A stretch of DNA of 44,564 nt from Oceanicola sp. (GTDB lineage Bacteria > Pseudomonadota > Alphaproteobacteria > Rhodobacterales > Rhodobacteraceae). Position 1 is the stretch's first letter. Each line of letters begins with the position of its first letter. A model generated the notes under the pieces. It did not search any database. It had not been told where the DNA came from and worked only from the letters and a program-made list of their open reading frames with translations. Position numbers and translations under genes: made by a program. Shown piece after piece: positions 1 to 10,500 of this stretch. The DNA lies in contig CP051231.1 in the NCBI GenBank assembly GCA_017792405.1, forward strand, positions 2,180,192 through 2,224,755, read 5' to 3'.

Positions 1-667
1 GCACCCGCGCGGGCGGGCCGAAGCCGCGCAGCATCGCCATGAAGCCAGCCGCATCGGGCATCCCGTCCAACGCGATCATCCCGGGGCCGACATAGTCGTT
101 GCCCCCCGTCCACCAGTAGCTCCGCTCGAAGGCGGCAAGCTGGTGGTCGTGGTCGCGCACATCGGCCAGCATCTGGCCCAGCCCATGCTCACCATAGGCA
201 AAGAAGGCGTTACGCCGGTCCTCGCCCAAGGCACAGGGCGCGGCGTTCGGCTCCGGCAGCGCGGCCAGAAACCCGTCCACGTCGCCGTCGAAATGCCCCG
301 ACTTGGCCGCCAGAAGCGCGCGCTCCAGCATGCCGTACCAGTCTTCCATCGGGTCCGAGAGTGGCGGCACCGGATGCTGCGGCCCCATCCCCGAGAGCAC
401 CAGCGTCAGGGGGAACTGTCGCCCCACCCTGTCGACCGAAGCCGTGAGCGCGCCCGCCATCGCATGGCCGAAGACGCCGGGACCAATCCAGAACCGCCAG
501 ACCGGGCTGGCCTCATAGACCTGCCCCCATTCGCCCGCCAGATGGTGCTTGGCCCCGCTCATGACCTTCTCGAGCCAGCCTTCCCAGAAACTCAGCACCT
601 CGGGCGGCATGGCCCGGGTGATGAAGTCGCCCTTGGCGGGCAGTTTTCCGAAAAGACCGAGAGGCAT
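1..667 (-). CDS. tagF: TagF, T6SS accessory regulator (partial, C-terminus off the left edge)
   Basis: The minus strand is open from an ATG at 667 to the window edge and gives 222 residues beginning MPLGLFGKLPAKGDF. That opening, the later segment around 'PVWRFWIGPGVFGHAMAGAL', the 'SVDRVGRQFPL' block and the 'SYWWTGG' block are hallmarks of the TagF family. TagF proteins act in the cytoplasm; in Pseudomonas and Agrobacterium they repress T6SS assembly, in the latter by sequestering Fha. The gene starts 21 bp after the tssM stop, so it is the last visible gene of the tssK-L-M-tagF operon. A GGGAGG lies about 14 nt upstream of the ATG, a long spacing, but no other in-frame start exists and the family opening motif starts here. 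The C-terminal part is not visible, so a fusion to a PppA-type phosphatase, known in some alphaproteobacteria, cannot be excluded. Confidence 0.92.
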   Translation of the reverse strand, partial: MPLGLFGKLPAKGDFITRAMPPEVLSFWEGWLEKVMSGAKHHLAGEWGQVYEASPVWRFWIGPGVFGHAMAGALTASVDRVGRQFPLTLVLSGMGPQHPVPPLSDPMEDWYGMLERALLAAKSGHFDGDVDGFLAALPEPNAAPCALGEDRRNAFFAYGEHGLGQMLADVRDHDHQLAAFERSYWWTGGNDYVGPGMIALDGMPDAAGFMAMLRGFGPPARV

Positions 668-688
668 GCTGTGCTCAGGTGCCTCCCG

Positions 689-3600
689 TCAGAGCCCGGT
701 CGGGCATTTGAACTCGGTGAGTTCGGACATGAAGAAGGGGTTCACATCGGTCGCCAGCGTCATCTTGTAGGCAATGTGCCGCCCGTCGATGGTGTAACGC
801 ACCGCGATCACATTGCCCGAAACCTTGGGCCGCCCGGCGTTGAGGAACTTCACGAAAGCCCAGCTCCCGCCCTCGCTCATGTTCGACTTGCGGCCGCGCA
901 TCTCGGGCGTGAAGACCAGCTCCACATTGCTGCCTGAGAGGCTGCCGGGCCAGCTCACGTTGGCGGGCGTGTTGCCCTTGCGCCGGGTCAGCACCACCTG
1001 CCCGTTGATCGTGAGCTGCGCCGTCTCCACCGCGCCATGCAGCGAGGTCGGCACGATCTCCATGTCGATCTGCGGAATGCCCCCGCCGGTCGGGAAGAAG
1101 GCATCGCGGATCGCCGCCGCCCGCTCGAACTGCTTGAGCGTCGAGGTCGAGAGCTTGCCGGCCAGCGGGCCGCTGTCTTTCCATGTCCAGCTGGTGCCGT
1201 TGATGTTGGCGTATTGGCTGAGGTTCTCGAGGAAGAATCTGTCCATCACCCCCTGCGGCGCGAAGAGCTTGGCAAAGTCCACGAGGCCAACATCGCGGGC
1301 CGAGGCCTTGGAGAAGGGGAACTTGCTGTCGATCACCGCTTGGCAAACCTGCGTGACCTGCTGGTTCAGCAACTCGTTAAGGCGCGCGACCGAGGTGTTC
1401 GCCTGATCGCCCTCGAAGTCGTCCACCGCCTCCTGGATCATCCGCTCCATCGGCTTGGGCAGTCGCGAGCTGGCCTGCTTCAGCGCGCCTAACTTGGCGG
1501 GCATCTCGCGGTCGGCCACCTCGGGGAAGTCCACGGCGGTGATAAGCGTGCGCTGCATATCGCCGAGCGTCTGGATCAAAAAGTCGATCCGGCGCTGCGG
1601 CGGGTCACCCACCATCAGGTCGTGCCAGTCGGCGTAGTAAGCCTCAATCTCGGCGCCCGGCAGGCGCACCTGCCCGCCACCGCCGCCGCCCGTGGTCCCC
1701 GCCCGCTCCTGGCTCTTGCGGAACACCACGTCGAGACCGATGCGGGCAAGCCCGGACTGGCGGTTGACGAACACTGCCGCGGCGCGCGATCCGAAGTCTC
1801 CGGCCACGTCCTGCGCCGCATCGGCGGCACCGTCCATGCCCGCGGGCGGCTCGTCTGCGCCCTTGTTGTATTCGGCGGTGAGGCTGGTCTCCTCCATGAT
1901 CTCGGTGGTGAGCAGCAGGATCGGCGAGGTACGCGGCGCCGAGGCCGCGGCCAGCGCCTGATAGGAGGGCTTGTCGGCGCTCATCGGGCGCAGCTTGACC
2001 GAGGCCAGCACACGGTCCCACTCGGCGATCCAGTCGTTGGTGTAGCGCTTCAGCAGCACCGGCCCGAGGCCCTTGATCTGGTCTTCAATCTGCGCCTCGG
2101 CGGCATACTCGCCCATCACCCACTGGTCCTTGGTGAGGTTGTCTGCGATCTGGCTGAGCTGCGGCAGGAAGAACTCGTGAAAGCCCGCGTAGGTAAAGAG
2201 CGGCGAGATCACCAGCTCGTCCAGCGCCTCGCCATTGACCCCTTCCAACACCAGATCGGCATCGCGCCCGGCCCGGTTGGCAATCGAGAACGGCTCGATC
2301 CCGGCAAACTCGGCGGTGGCAAGGATGAGGCTGTAGGCCTGATCTTCCACGTTCATCCGCGCCAGCAGCCGCTCGCCCTGATCGATGAGCGCACCGTTCA
2401 GCTCGAAACTGGGTTGTTGCGCGGCGTCCAGTTCCAGCATTGCCAGCAGGTGCGATTCCAGCGCGGCGCGGGTCTCGGGGTTGGTGCCGGCATAGGTGTT
2501 GCGGCGCCAGTCGTCACGGAAATAGCCGATGATCAGCTCGTCATCGCTCTGCGGCGCGAGGTTGCCCAGCAGCTTGTAGACCTTCAGCGTCTTGTAGACC
2601 GCCAGCACCTCGCCGGTGCGGATGAAGTCTTCAAGCTGCTGCTCCAGTTGCAAGATCAGCCGCGAGCGGAACATCCGCTCCAGCGCCTGCCGGTAGGTGA
2701 CGCTCGCCGCCGAGCGGACAGAGCCGCGCTGGCTGAGGCCAAAACGCTCGCTGAGCGGCGTGTCGGTCGCGGTGTCAGCATAGCCCATCGGCATGTTGCG
2801 CAGCATCTCGAGGTGCGGCAGCACCTGCAGCAGGTCGATATCCTCCACCCGGCCGGTGTTGATCTCATCCTGCGCCGCCAACTCGTAATCCGAGATCGCG
2901 GCCTCCGCCGTGTCGATCAGCTGGCGGTTCTGGTAAAAGCTCAGGCCCCAAAGGCCGAGCATCCCGAGGGTCGCCAACACAATCAGCGTGATCGTCGAGT
3001 AGCGCCAGATCGCGGCACGGCGCACCGCCCTCTTGTCGGTGCTGACCCACCCCGCCTCGGCAAAGATCACCTTCTTCAGCAGGTCGTGCAGGAAGAAGCT
3101 CTTCGCCTTGCCAGACATCTGGCCCTGCGCCATGCCGCCGAAGTTGCGTTGCATCGCGCCCAGCACTTGGTCGATCGGGGTGCCCTCCTGCGTGCCGGAG
3201 GTAAAGTAGAAGCCGCGCAGGTTGGCCGCCACCTTGTAGCGGGTATGGCCGAAGACTCCGCGCATGAAGTCGCCCAGCCGCTCACGCAGCATGGCCACCT
3301 GACCGGGGAAGGAGAAAATGGCAATCCGGTTGATCCCGTCGGGCTCTTCCTGCAGGCGGTCGGTGACTTCCTCGGAAAGCCGGTTCACCAGCGCCTTGTA
3401 CTCCTCGTCAAACCGCTCGACCGTCTGCTCCTTCTTGCTTTCGGTCTGGAAGGTATGGCCCCACACCTTCTGGCGGCGCGACTGGCTGAAGGAGCCGAAG
3501 AACTCCATGAAGCCACTGATCAGGTCGGCCTTGGTGAACATCACATAGACCGGGAAATCGACGCGCAGCTCCTCGTTGATCTCGTTCAGGCGGGTGCGGA

Positions 3601-4282
3601 TGATCTCGGCATGGGTCTCGATCTCGCCCGGGCTCGCGGTCATCAGCTCCTGCAGCGAGATCGCGAGCATCACGCCGTTGATCGGCTGGTTGGCGCGGGT
3701 CGCCTTGAGCAGTTGCAGGAAGCTGGCCCAGCTCTTGCCATCGGCCTCTGCATCGCTGTCCTGCGTGGTGTAGCGGCCCGCGGTGTCGATCAGAACCGCC
3801 TCCTCGCTGAACCACCAGTCGCAGTAGCGGGTGCCGCCCACCCCGGCCACCGCGCCCTCGCCCTTCTCGGCGAGTGGGAACTTCACGCCCGAATTCAGCA
3901 GCGCCGTCGTCTTGCCCGAGCCGGGCGGACCGATGATGATGTACCACGGCAGATCGTAGAGGAATGACTTGGAGCCGCTCGATTTCTTGAGCACCTCCAT
4001 CGCCTCGGTCATCTTCTCGCCGAGCACCTCGCCGTCACCGGTGACCTCCTGCTCGGTCAGCGCCTCTTCGAGCTTCTTGGCCGCACGGCGGCGGCGGATG
4101 AACTTGATCAGGTAAACCGTGCCCACCGTGAGCCAGACCACGGCGATCATCAGCACCCGCACCCAGACCGGCTCGAACGGGGTCGCCTCGCCAAAGCCGA
4201 CCAGCGGCAGTGCGAACCAGACCACCACGAACCACAGGATGAGAGAGAGGACGACCAGCGTTCCGATGATCCAGCGTTTCAT
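689..4282 (-). CDS. tssM: TssM (IcmF/VasK), T6SS inner-membrane complex ATPase-fold protein
   Basis: 1,197 residues, the usual size for TssM. Two hydrophobic segments lie at about residues 4-27 and 40-60, then a cytoplasmic G-protein-like domain with Walker A GPPGSGKT at 118-125, a LIDTAGRY switch/Walker B-like block at 164-171 and a TKAD base-recognition motif at 250-253. A third membrane segment at about 427-449 leads to a long periplasmic region rich in helices, ending in the beta-rich TssM C-terminal domain. TssM spans the inner membrane and, with TssL, forms the channel on which the baseplate docks. In most gammaproteobacteria the periplasmic end binds the lipoprotein TssJ; no tssJ is visible here, as is common in alphaproteobacteria. 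The ATG at 4282 is followed by a typical MKRWIIGTLVVLSLILWF start. The gene sits between tssL (82 bp upstream) and tagF (21 bp downstream). Confidence 0.97.
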   Translation of the reverse strand: MKRWIIGTLVVLSLILWFVVVWFALPLVGFGEATPFEPVWVRVLMIAVVWLTVGTVYLIKFIRRRRAAKKLEEALTEQEVTGDGEVLGEKMTEAMEVLKKSSGSKSFLYDLPWYIIIGPPGSGKTTALLNSGVKFPLAEKGEGAVAGVGGTRYCDWWFSEEAVLIDTAGRYTTQDSDAEADGKSWASFLQLLKATRANQPINGVMLAISLQELMTASPGEIETHAEIIRTRLNEINEELRVDFPVYVMFTKADLISGFMEFFGSFSQSRRQKVWGHTFQTESKKEQTVERFDEEYKALVNRLSEEVTDRLQEEPDGINRIAIFSFPGQVAMLRERLGDFMRGVFGHTRYKVAANLRGFYFTSGTQEGTPIDQVLGAMQRNFGGMAQGQMSGKAKSFFLHDLLKKVIFAEAGWVSTDKRAVRRAAIWRYSTITLIVLATLGMLGLWGLSFYQNRQLIDTAEAAISDYELAAQDEINTGRVEDIDLLQVLPHLEMLRNMPMGYADTATDTPLSERFGLSQRGSVRSAASVTYRQALERMFRSRLILQLEQQLEDFIRTGEVLAVYKTLKVYKLLGNLAPQSDDELIIGYFRDDWRRNTYAGTNPETRAALESHLLAMLELDAAQQPSFELNGALIDQGERLLARMNVEDQAYSLILATAEFAGIEPFSIANRAGRDADLVLEGVNGEALDELVISPLFTYAGFHEFFLPQLSQIADNLTKDQWVMGEYAAEAQIEDQIKGLGPVLLKRYTNDWIAEWDRVLASVKLRPMSADKPSYQALAAASAPRTSPILLLTTEIMEETSLTAEYNKGADEPPAGMDGAADAAQDVAGDFGSRAAAVFVNRQSGLARIGLDVVFRKSQERAGTTGGGGGGQVRLPGAEIEAYYADWHDLMVGDPPQRRIDFLIQTLGDMQRTLITAVDFPEVADREMPAKLGALKQASSRLPKPMERMIQEAVDDFEGDQANTSVARLNELLNQQVTQVCQAVIDSKFPFSKASARDVGLVDFAKLFAPQGVMDRFFLENLSQYANINGTSWTWKDSGPLAGKLSTSTLKQFERAAAIRDAFFPTGGGIPQIDMEIVPTSLHGAVETAQLTINGQVVLTRRKGNTPANVSWPGSLSGSNVELVFTPEMRGRKSNMSEGGSWAFVKFLNAGRPKVSGNVIAVRYTIDGRHIAYKMTLATDVNPFFMSELTEFKCPTGL

Positions 4283-4364
4283 CTCGCGTTCCTTCCGCCC
4301 CGGGGGCGCTTGAATTTCAACCGGCGTCCCTCGCCGATGCGCCGTGCGGCCGGGCCGCCCGCGC

Positions 4365-6050
4365 TCAAATCTGTTGGTCCAGCGTCTCTTCGCGCTGAAT
4401 CATGATCTCCACCCGCCGGTTCAGGGCCTTGCCCTCCGACGTGTCGTTGGAGGCAATCGGCTCATCCTCGCCGCGCCCGTCCACCTCGACGCGCTCGCCG
4501 TTCGACAGGAGCGGCGTGATGACACCCGCCACGCTCTTGGCGCGGGCAACCGACAGTTCAAAATTGTTCTTGTACTTGCCACGGCCCGAGAGCTTGTCGC
4601 TGTCGGTGTGGCCAATAAAGCGGATCGGCCCCGGCTCGTCTTCCAGCACCTGCGCGATCTCCTCGCCCAGCGGAACGAAGTCTTCCTTCACATCCGCCTT
4701 GCCGGAGTCGAACAGGATCGAGTTGTCGAGCTTGACGATGATGAAGTCGCCCTTGATCTCCACCGTGATCGCATCGTTGCCTGCGAAAGCCTCCTTCAGC
4801 CTGTCGAACTGGCTGGTGTCCGGCGGCGCGGGGGGCAGCGGCGGCGGGGTCACCACCCGGTCACGGCGCACCAGCTCGATCATCTCGCGCGGGTGCAAGT
4901 TGCGCATGTTCTCGGTCAGCTCGTAGCCCTCCGAGGTGAGCATGAGCCGCATCCCGAAATAACCGCCCGCAAGTATGGCCGAGGCGAGGATCGCATAGGC
5001 CCAGACTGGCACCTTGGTAAAGCTGCGCCGTGCCGCCAGCTCGATCCCTTTCCAGCGCGGCGAGATATCGTCATCACCGCGCGACTTCACCCGCCGCAGC
5101 GCCTCATAGACGCCGCGCTTGATCTGGGCGAGCTTCACATCGCCGCCCTGCATGGCGCGATACTGGCCCTCGAAGCCCAGCTGCATGCAAATCAGCATCA
5201 GCTCCAGCAGGTGATACTTGTGGATCGGGTTCTGGAGCGCCTTGTCGACCTCCTGAAAGAATCCAACACCCGCCGTCCGCTTGTTGAAAAACCGCGCCGA
5301 CATCGAATATTGCAGCCAAACGCCCCGGTCGGTGCCGGGCAGGTTCTGCACGATATCGTCGGCGGTGCCGCAGACGCAGTATTTGGCAATCAGCGCATCC
5401 GTCTGGTCAACGCCGTGCTCGAGCATCTTCTCCTCGAAGGCCTCGATCTCTTCCGTCACGTGCTGCATCAGCGGCACGGCATGCATGTCCACAACCTGGG
5501 AGCGCAGCCGCCCGAAAAGCACCAGCAGCGAGGCCGCCGAGGCCACGATCGGGTTGGCATCGGCCGACATGCCGGAGGTTTTGGCCGAGAGCGCCGCATC
5601 GAGGCTGATCTTCTTCACCGGCGCGCGCTGAACCGGCTCGTCCTTCCGCATCTCGGGGAAGAACCCTTCCTGCTGCGGCTTCGCACCCATCCACTGGCCG
5701 GCGTTCTGATGATCGTTCGGGCCGCCAAAGCCGCCGCCCTGCCCCGGAGGCGGGCCAAACCCGCCACCGCCGCCCTGGCTCGGGCCTGCGCCGCCACCGC
5801 CGCCGCCCCAGACATCGCCGCCACCCGCGCCGCCGTCATTGCCACCGCCAAAGCCGCTGTCCTGTCCGCCAAAGCCACCGCCCTGCCCCGGCGGGGGGGA
5901 TGCCGGTGCGCCGCCCCATCCGCCCTGCGCGGGCATGGAGCCGCCGATCACGGTTTTCTGCGAGCCCGGTCCGGTGGTCTTCTGGCCACCGAAAGCGCCG
6001 CCCGGCATCGGGCGGATCACGGTCTTGCCAGAGTCCTTCTCGTCGCTCAT
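4365..6050 (-). CDS. tssL: TssL (DotU) with C-terminal OmpA/peptidoglycan-binding domain
   Basis: 561 residues in four parts. Residues 1-125 are a Gly/Pro-rich, probably disordered leader with two KTVI motifs (Thr10 and Thr33). Residues about 140-340 are the cytoplasmic DotU domain (ANPIVASAASLLVLFGRLR start). A single transmembrane helix lies at about 349-368. Residues about 430-555 are an OmpA-like domain with LDNSILFDSGKADV, GHTDSD at 480-485 and NRRVEI at 544-549. TssL partners TssM in the inner membrane; the fused OmpA domain should anchor the complex to peptidoglycan ('extended TssL'). The ATG directly abuts the tssK stop codon (6051-6053), suggesting translational coupling. In Agrobacterium, PpkA phosphorylates an N-terminal threonine of TssL, which then binds Fha; the KTVI threonines are candidates for that role here, which is an inference. 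Confidence 0.96.
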   Translation of the reverse strand: MSDEKDSGKTVIRPMPGGAFGGQKTTGPGSQKTVIGGSMPAQGGWGGAPASPPPGQGGGFGGQDSGFGGGNDGGAGGGDVWGGGGGGAGPSQGGGGGFGPPPGQGGGFGGPNDHQNAGQWMGAKPQQEGFFPEMRKDEPVQRAPVKKISLDAALSAKTSGMSADANPIVASAASLLVLFGRLRSQVVDMHAVPLMQHVTEEIEAFEEKMLEHGVDQTDALIAKYCVCGTADDIVQNLPGTDRGVWLQYSMSARFFNKRTAGVGFFQEVDKALQNPIHKYHLLELMLICMQLGFEGQYRAMQGGDVKLAQIKRGVYEALRRVKSRGDDDISPRWKGIELAARRSFTKVPVWAYAILASAILAGGYFGMRLMLTSEGYELTENMRNLHPREMIELVRRDRVVTPPPLPPAPPDTSQFDRLKEAFAGNDAITVEIKGDFIIVKLDNSILFDSGKADVKEDFVPLGEEIAQVLEDEPGPIRFIGHTDSDKLSGRGKYKNNFELSVARAKSVAGVITPLLSNGERVEVDGRGEDEPIASNDTSEGKALNRRVEIMIQREETLDQQI

Positions 6051-7388
6051 CTACCTGTTCTCCTGAATGCCCCAGATCTCCAGCTTGAGATCGGGCCAGT
6101 CACCGGCAAAGTGCAGGCCGATGGCCGGGGCCGTCGAGAACTCGCGCCACATCGGGTTGTTCTTGTCGATGTTGAAGTAGACGTGGCTCGTGACGGCGCG
6201 GATCTGCCGGGGCGGCGTGGGCATGTGTACCAGCTCCAGACCCGGCAGGTTGTTGTTCACGATAGCATTCATCTGGGTGTTCGGTCCAACTTTGCAGAGT
6301 GCGGGGAACTGCTGCTGGATCTGAGTGAGCGGCTTGTCGGCCGCCACTTCGAGCACGAAGGAGGCATCGCGGAACAGGTTCCGGTCGGTGACCTTGGCCA
6401 TGAAGCTGCCCGAACCGGGGCGCAGCTCTTCCACGTTGAGACGCACGGCGCGCCCCACATCCCGGCTCAACAGTCGCTGGATATCGCGAGTGATCGGCTC
6501 GAAGATCTCTTCGAGGTTGTCCTGGTCATAGGGCGGATATTCTATGGCGAGGCGCTTCTCGTCGAAGGTCCAGAGCTCGCCCACCAGCCGCAGGAACAGC
6601 TGATACAGCTCCTCGGGGTGGATGTACTTGCTGTTCCGGTAATGCCGCAGCAACCCGATCTCGCGGTTCAGCACCAGCAGCATGAAGTAATCGGTCGCCT
6701 GAAGCCCGCCGCCCGAGGATGGGTCGGAGGCATAGCGTGCGAGGCTCTCCAGCTTGGTCTCGACCCAGCCCACCACGCGCTCGATCCAGCCCGCCACCAC
6801 CGGATGGGCATGGATGGTCAGCACCGGCGGCGCGAATTTTTCGTCGAAAATCACGGTCTTGTCGCGCACTTCGACCACACGGGCGAGGCGCAGGCAGTTG
6901 TAGCCGGGTTTCTCCGTTTTGCGCACGTCGAACTCGACACGCGGATGCGCCACTTCGATATCCTGCTCCAGCCGCATCGAGGCGGTGCTGTCTGCCACCG
7001 TCTCTGCCGAGAGCTTATAGCGCGCCGAGCGGCTGGCCTCATCCTCGGTGCCCACCTCGCGGCCGTTCACCTGCACCATCGGCAGCGTCAACCAAACGCT
7101 CTGCCCTTCCGAACCTTCCGGAATATCAATGGGCGGCGGCAGCTGGCTGGTGCCGGGCATGTCGAAGGGGGTGCCATCGGGAAAGATGCCGGTCGCCGAC
7201 CGCAGGCCGAACTTCATCTGCTGGGCCACGTCCCGATCAATCTCGATCTGGGAAAAGCCCCAAGGGTAAGGCGAAGCCAGCCGGGTGCGGGCCTCCAGCA
7301 ATTTCTCAAAATAGCGGTCGCTTTGTTGGAAGTGGTGAGGCTGAAGGAAGAGCCCCTCTTTCCATGCAACTTTAGAAAACCAGCTCAT
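6051..7388 (-). CDS. tssK: TssK, T6SS baseplate-membrane complex connector
   Basis: 445 residues, normal for TssK, opening with MSWFSKVAWKEGLFLQPHHFQQ, the family signature (W-x-EG-x-FL-x-PQHFQ type). TssK is the trimeric cytoplasmic adaptor linking the TssEFG wedge to the cytoplasmic domains of TssL and TssM. The protein has the N-terminal beta-sandwich shoulder, a helical central region with 'GGLQATDYFMLLVLNREI', and a C-terminal beta domain. The start at 7388 is chosen because it fits the family N-terminus; no clear Shine-Dalgarno sequence precedes it. It is the first gene of the minus-strand tssK-L-M-tagF operon and touches tssL. It is separated from the upstream autotransporter gene by a hairpin terminator, so it needs its own promoter between about 7389 and 7521. 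A TATATT is present there on the minus strand, but without a convincing -35. Confidence 0.96.
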   Translation of the reverse strand: MSWFSKVAWKEGLFLQPHHFQQSDRYFEKLLEARTRLASPYPWGFSQIEIDRDVAQQMKFGLRSATGIFPDGTPFDMPGTSQLPPPIDIPEGSEGQSVWLTLPMVQVNGREVGTEDEASRSARYKLSAETVADSTASMRLEQDIEVAHPRVEFDVRKTEKPGYNCLRLARVVEVRDKTVIFDEKFAPPVLTIHAHPVVAGWIERVVGWVETKLESLARYASDPSSGGGLQATDYFMLLVLNREIGLLRHYRNSKYIHPEELYQLFLRLVGELWTFDEKRLAIEYPPYDQDNLEEIFEPITRDIQRLLSRDVGRAVRLNVEELRPGSGSFMAKVTDRNLFRDASFVLEVAADKPLTQIQQQFPALCKVGPNTQMNAIVNNNLPGLELVHMPTPPRQIRAVTSHVYFNIDKNNPMWREFSTAPAIGLHFAGDWPDLKLEIWGIQENR

Positions 7389-7521
7389 TCAGGGCTCGCA
7401 GCGCATTCCAATGGTCGTTTCGCAATATACTGGCAGGATCGGTCCTAACCTGAAAGGCACAAATAACTGACAGGCCCGGCAAAACCTCCCGGGCAATGCC
7501 CCGGCACCTTGCCAGAAAGAA

Positions 7522-7546
7522 GCGGGGTGCCGCAAGGGCACCCCGC
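7522..7546 (-). terminator. Rho-independent terminator of the giant autotransporter gene
   Basis: A perfect 10-bp stem (7522-7531 pairing with 7537-7546) encloses a 5-nt loop. Read on the minus strand it lies 50 bp after the stop codon at 7596 and is followed by TTCTTTC, a modest U-rich tract. It should insulate tssK-L-M from transcription of the autotransporter gene. Confidence 0.75.
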
Positions 7547-7595
7547 CAATTGTCACGTTGGGTTCACGCCCGCCCGAAGGCAGGTGCAAACCGGG

Positions 7596-10500
7596 TCAGA
7601 ACTGGAGCCGGATCTGCGCGGTGAGGCTCACCGCTTCCACGTCTTCCGAGAACCGCCCGTCGATCCGCGCCGAGGCGTTGAGTTGCTTGGCGGCGCCCAC
7701 CTGACCGTCGAGGATCTTGATGTAGCTCAGACCGACCGAAACCTCGCCGAAGTCGCCGAGCGGCTCGGTCTCGATCGGCAGGCTGGAGGTCGAGGTGACA
7801 TAGGTCGCCTGCAGCGGATCGGAGAAGTCCTTGTAGTAGGTCGCGGTGACGAACTGGTTCCACGCGCTGTCGCCCGCCTCCCCGATGACCGTGCGGGCCA
7901 GCGTGGCGCCGACAAAGCCGATCGAGGTGGTGTGGTCTTCAAACACCATCCGGCCCACTTCGGTCGTCTGGTCAGCCGGATCGCGCAGGATCACGTCATC
8001 GGTCGAGCTCTTGGTGATCCCGAAGCCGCCGGTCGGCACCAGCGTCAGGCTGTCGGAGAGCGGGTAGGAGTAGCTCAGCGAGGCCGAAAGCGTGGTCGAT
8101 TTGCTGTCCACTTCCTCGTCGAAGAAGCCCGCCGCCGGGGTCACCCCGTCCGCCTCGAGCACGAGGACCGGGTTGTTGAAGGTGAACTTGGTCTGCTCGC
8201 TGCGGAGCTGCACGTCAGCAGTGTAGGCGTCCTTGGCGAAGGCCAGGTAGGCGCCCACGTAGCTCTGGGTGAAGTCCGTTTTCGTGGTCGAGAGCAGCGT
8301 GGTCGGCGTCGGCGTGCCGGTGGTGTAGTCGATGTTGAACACATCCTGCGAAGTATCACCCTCGTTGTACCCGAGGATCACACCGCCGGCGATGTCGAAC
8401 GGGCTGTCCGATACGTCGAAGCAGCCGTAGTCCATGCCCAGCGTCAGACCGGCAAAGTTGGCCTCCACCGTCGAGGGCAGGTTCGACACGCCGTTGTTGG
8501 TACGCGCCGTGCCGGTGGCGGAGCCCCCGGTCATCCGTGCCCATGCCCCGGTGCCGCAGTTGTCGTCATCCTCATAGGCCAGGCCCGAGACGAAGGGCGA
8601 GGACGGGCGGTTGACGATGGTGCTGATCAGCGACTGCACGAGGCCGATGTTGCCCGCGACCGCGCCGATACCGGCGCTCACATCGGAGAGCACATAGGCA
8701 TCGCCCGAACCCGGATCATAGACCGCAAAGTAGGCGGTCGCCCCGTTCACGGTGATCAGCGAGTCATCGAAGCTCAGATCGGCGCCCGAAGAGGAGGCAT
8801 TGATCAGCACGTAGTCGGTCGGGTTGGTGAAGTTGCCGGTAAAGGCCACATCTTCAAAGCTCAGCGCCACGTTGCCCGAAACCGCGCCACCCACGGTGAT
8901 CGCTTCCTGCACCGGCACGCCGCCGCCGTCGACACCCGAGAACGAGAGCGTGCCGCCGGAGAAGGCGAGGTTGCCCCCGATCGAGAGGCTGTCGGCCGTG
9001 GTGCCGTTGGACAGGTCGATGGTGCCCGAGCTGCTGACGTTGCCACCGATCACACCGCCCGAAGCGCCCAGCACCGTGATGGTGCCGCTGTTCGTGGTGC
9101 CGGCTGTCGTCGAGAAACCACCGCCCTGATCCAGCGTGATGTTGGCGTTGTTCGTGAACCCGCCGGTAATGGCAAGGTTCGCAGCCCCGCCATCGAGAAA
9201 ATCGCCATCGTTGGTGAAAGTGCCCGTCATGCTGCTGGCACCATTGACGTTGAAGGTGCCGTTGTTGCCGAAGTCGCCGCCGATCGAGCTTCCGGCTTCG
9301 GAGTTGAAGGTACCCTCGTTGGTTACCGCCGCGTTGATGGCACCCGAGTTGTCGACCGTGTCGTTGTTCACCAGGCTCGTGGCGTTGATGACGCCGGTGC
9401 CGGCGTTGGTCAGCGTGGCGTTGTTCGTCACGATGCCCACGTTGCTGTCGGCGCCAACGGTGCCCGCATTGGTGAAGTTACCATCCAGGGTCAGGTTGCC
9501 CGCATCCAGCGTGCCGCCAAGCTGGTTGGTTGACACTTCCGCGATTGTCACGTCGCCGGTGGCGTTGAAGTCCCCCGAGTTGTCGAGCGCGCCGTCGATG
9601 GTGGCCGTATCGGTGTTGACCACGCCACTGGAGGTGACAGTCAGCGTCTCGCCGCTCTGGTTCGTCAGCGCATCGCTCGCGGTCAGCGTCCCGTTGTCGA
9701 CGGTGAAATCGGTGTTGATGGTGGCATTGACCGCCGACAGCTCGAAGCCGCCAAAGGTCACCGCGCCGCCATCACCGCCGGTGTCGTCCTGGATGAAGTC
9801 GCCGCCAACGTCGAGATCGCCCGACATGACGATGGTCGCGCCATCGGTGTTGGTGACATCGCCCGAGACTTCAAGCGAGGCGGTCACATTGAACGTGCCG
9901 CCATTCTGGTTGATCACCTCGCCGTCGATCCCGGCGGTGGCACCGGTGCCCGCTGCATCCAGCGTGCCCTCGTTGGTGATGATGTCGATATCCAGCAAAC
10001 CGGTGGAGGTGACGGTTTGGCCCGTGGCGTTCGAGAGGCTGGCCGCCTCCAGTTCCGCCCCGGCCGCCACGTCGATCGCGCCGTTGGTGTTGGTCACGGC
10101 TCCTGCCACATCCAGCAGGCCATCGGTCACCGTCACGGTAGAACCGGCGCCATTGTTGGTCACCGAAGCCGCCGTCATCGTGCCGGAGCCGGTCTGCTCG
10201 AGCGAGCCGCCGGTGTTGGTCACCGCGCCGCTGAAGTCCATCGTGCCGGAGCCGGTGTTCTCGATCGTGCCGGTGTTGCCGGTGGCAGAGGTGGCAGAGA
10301 ACGTGCTGTTGTCGGCGTTGGTGATGGTGCCGGAGTTGCCGTTCACCGACCCGCTCAGGGTCATGGTGCTGCCGCCGGTGTTCTCGATGATGTTGCTGTT
10401 GTTGTTGGCCGTCGTCGCCGTGAACAGCCCGCCACCCGAGTTGCTGATGGTGCCGGAGTTGTTGTTCACCGAACCACTCAGGCTGATCGCGCCGGTCGAG

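Noticed and set aside
4344..7448. 1,034-codon plus-strand frame over tssL and tssK
   Set aside because: Antisense shadow of two clear family members; Arg/His/Leu-rich and without a plausible start.
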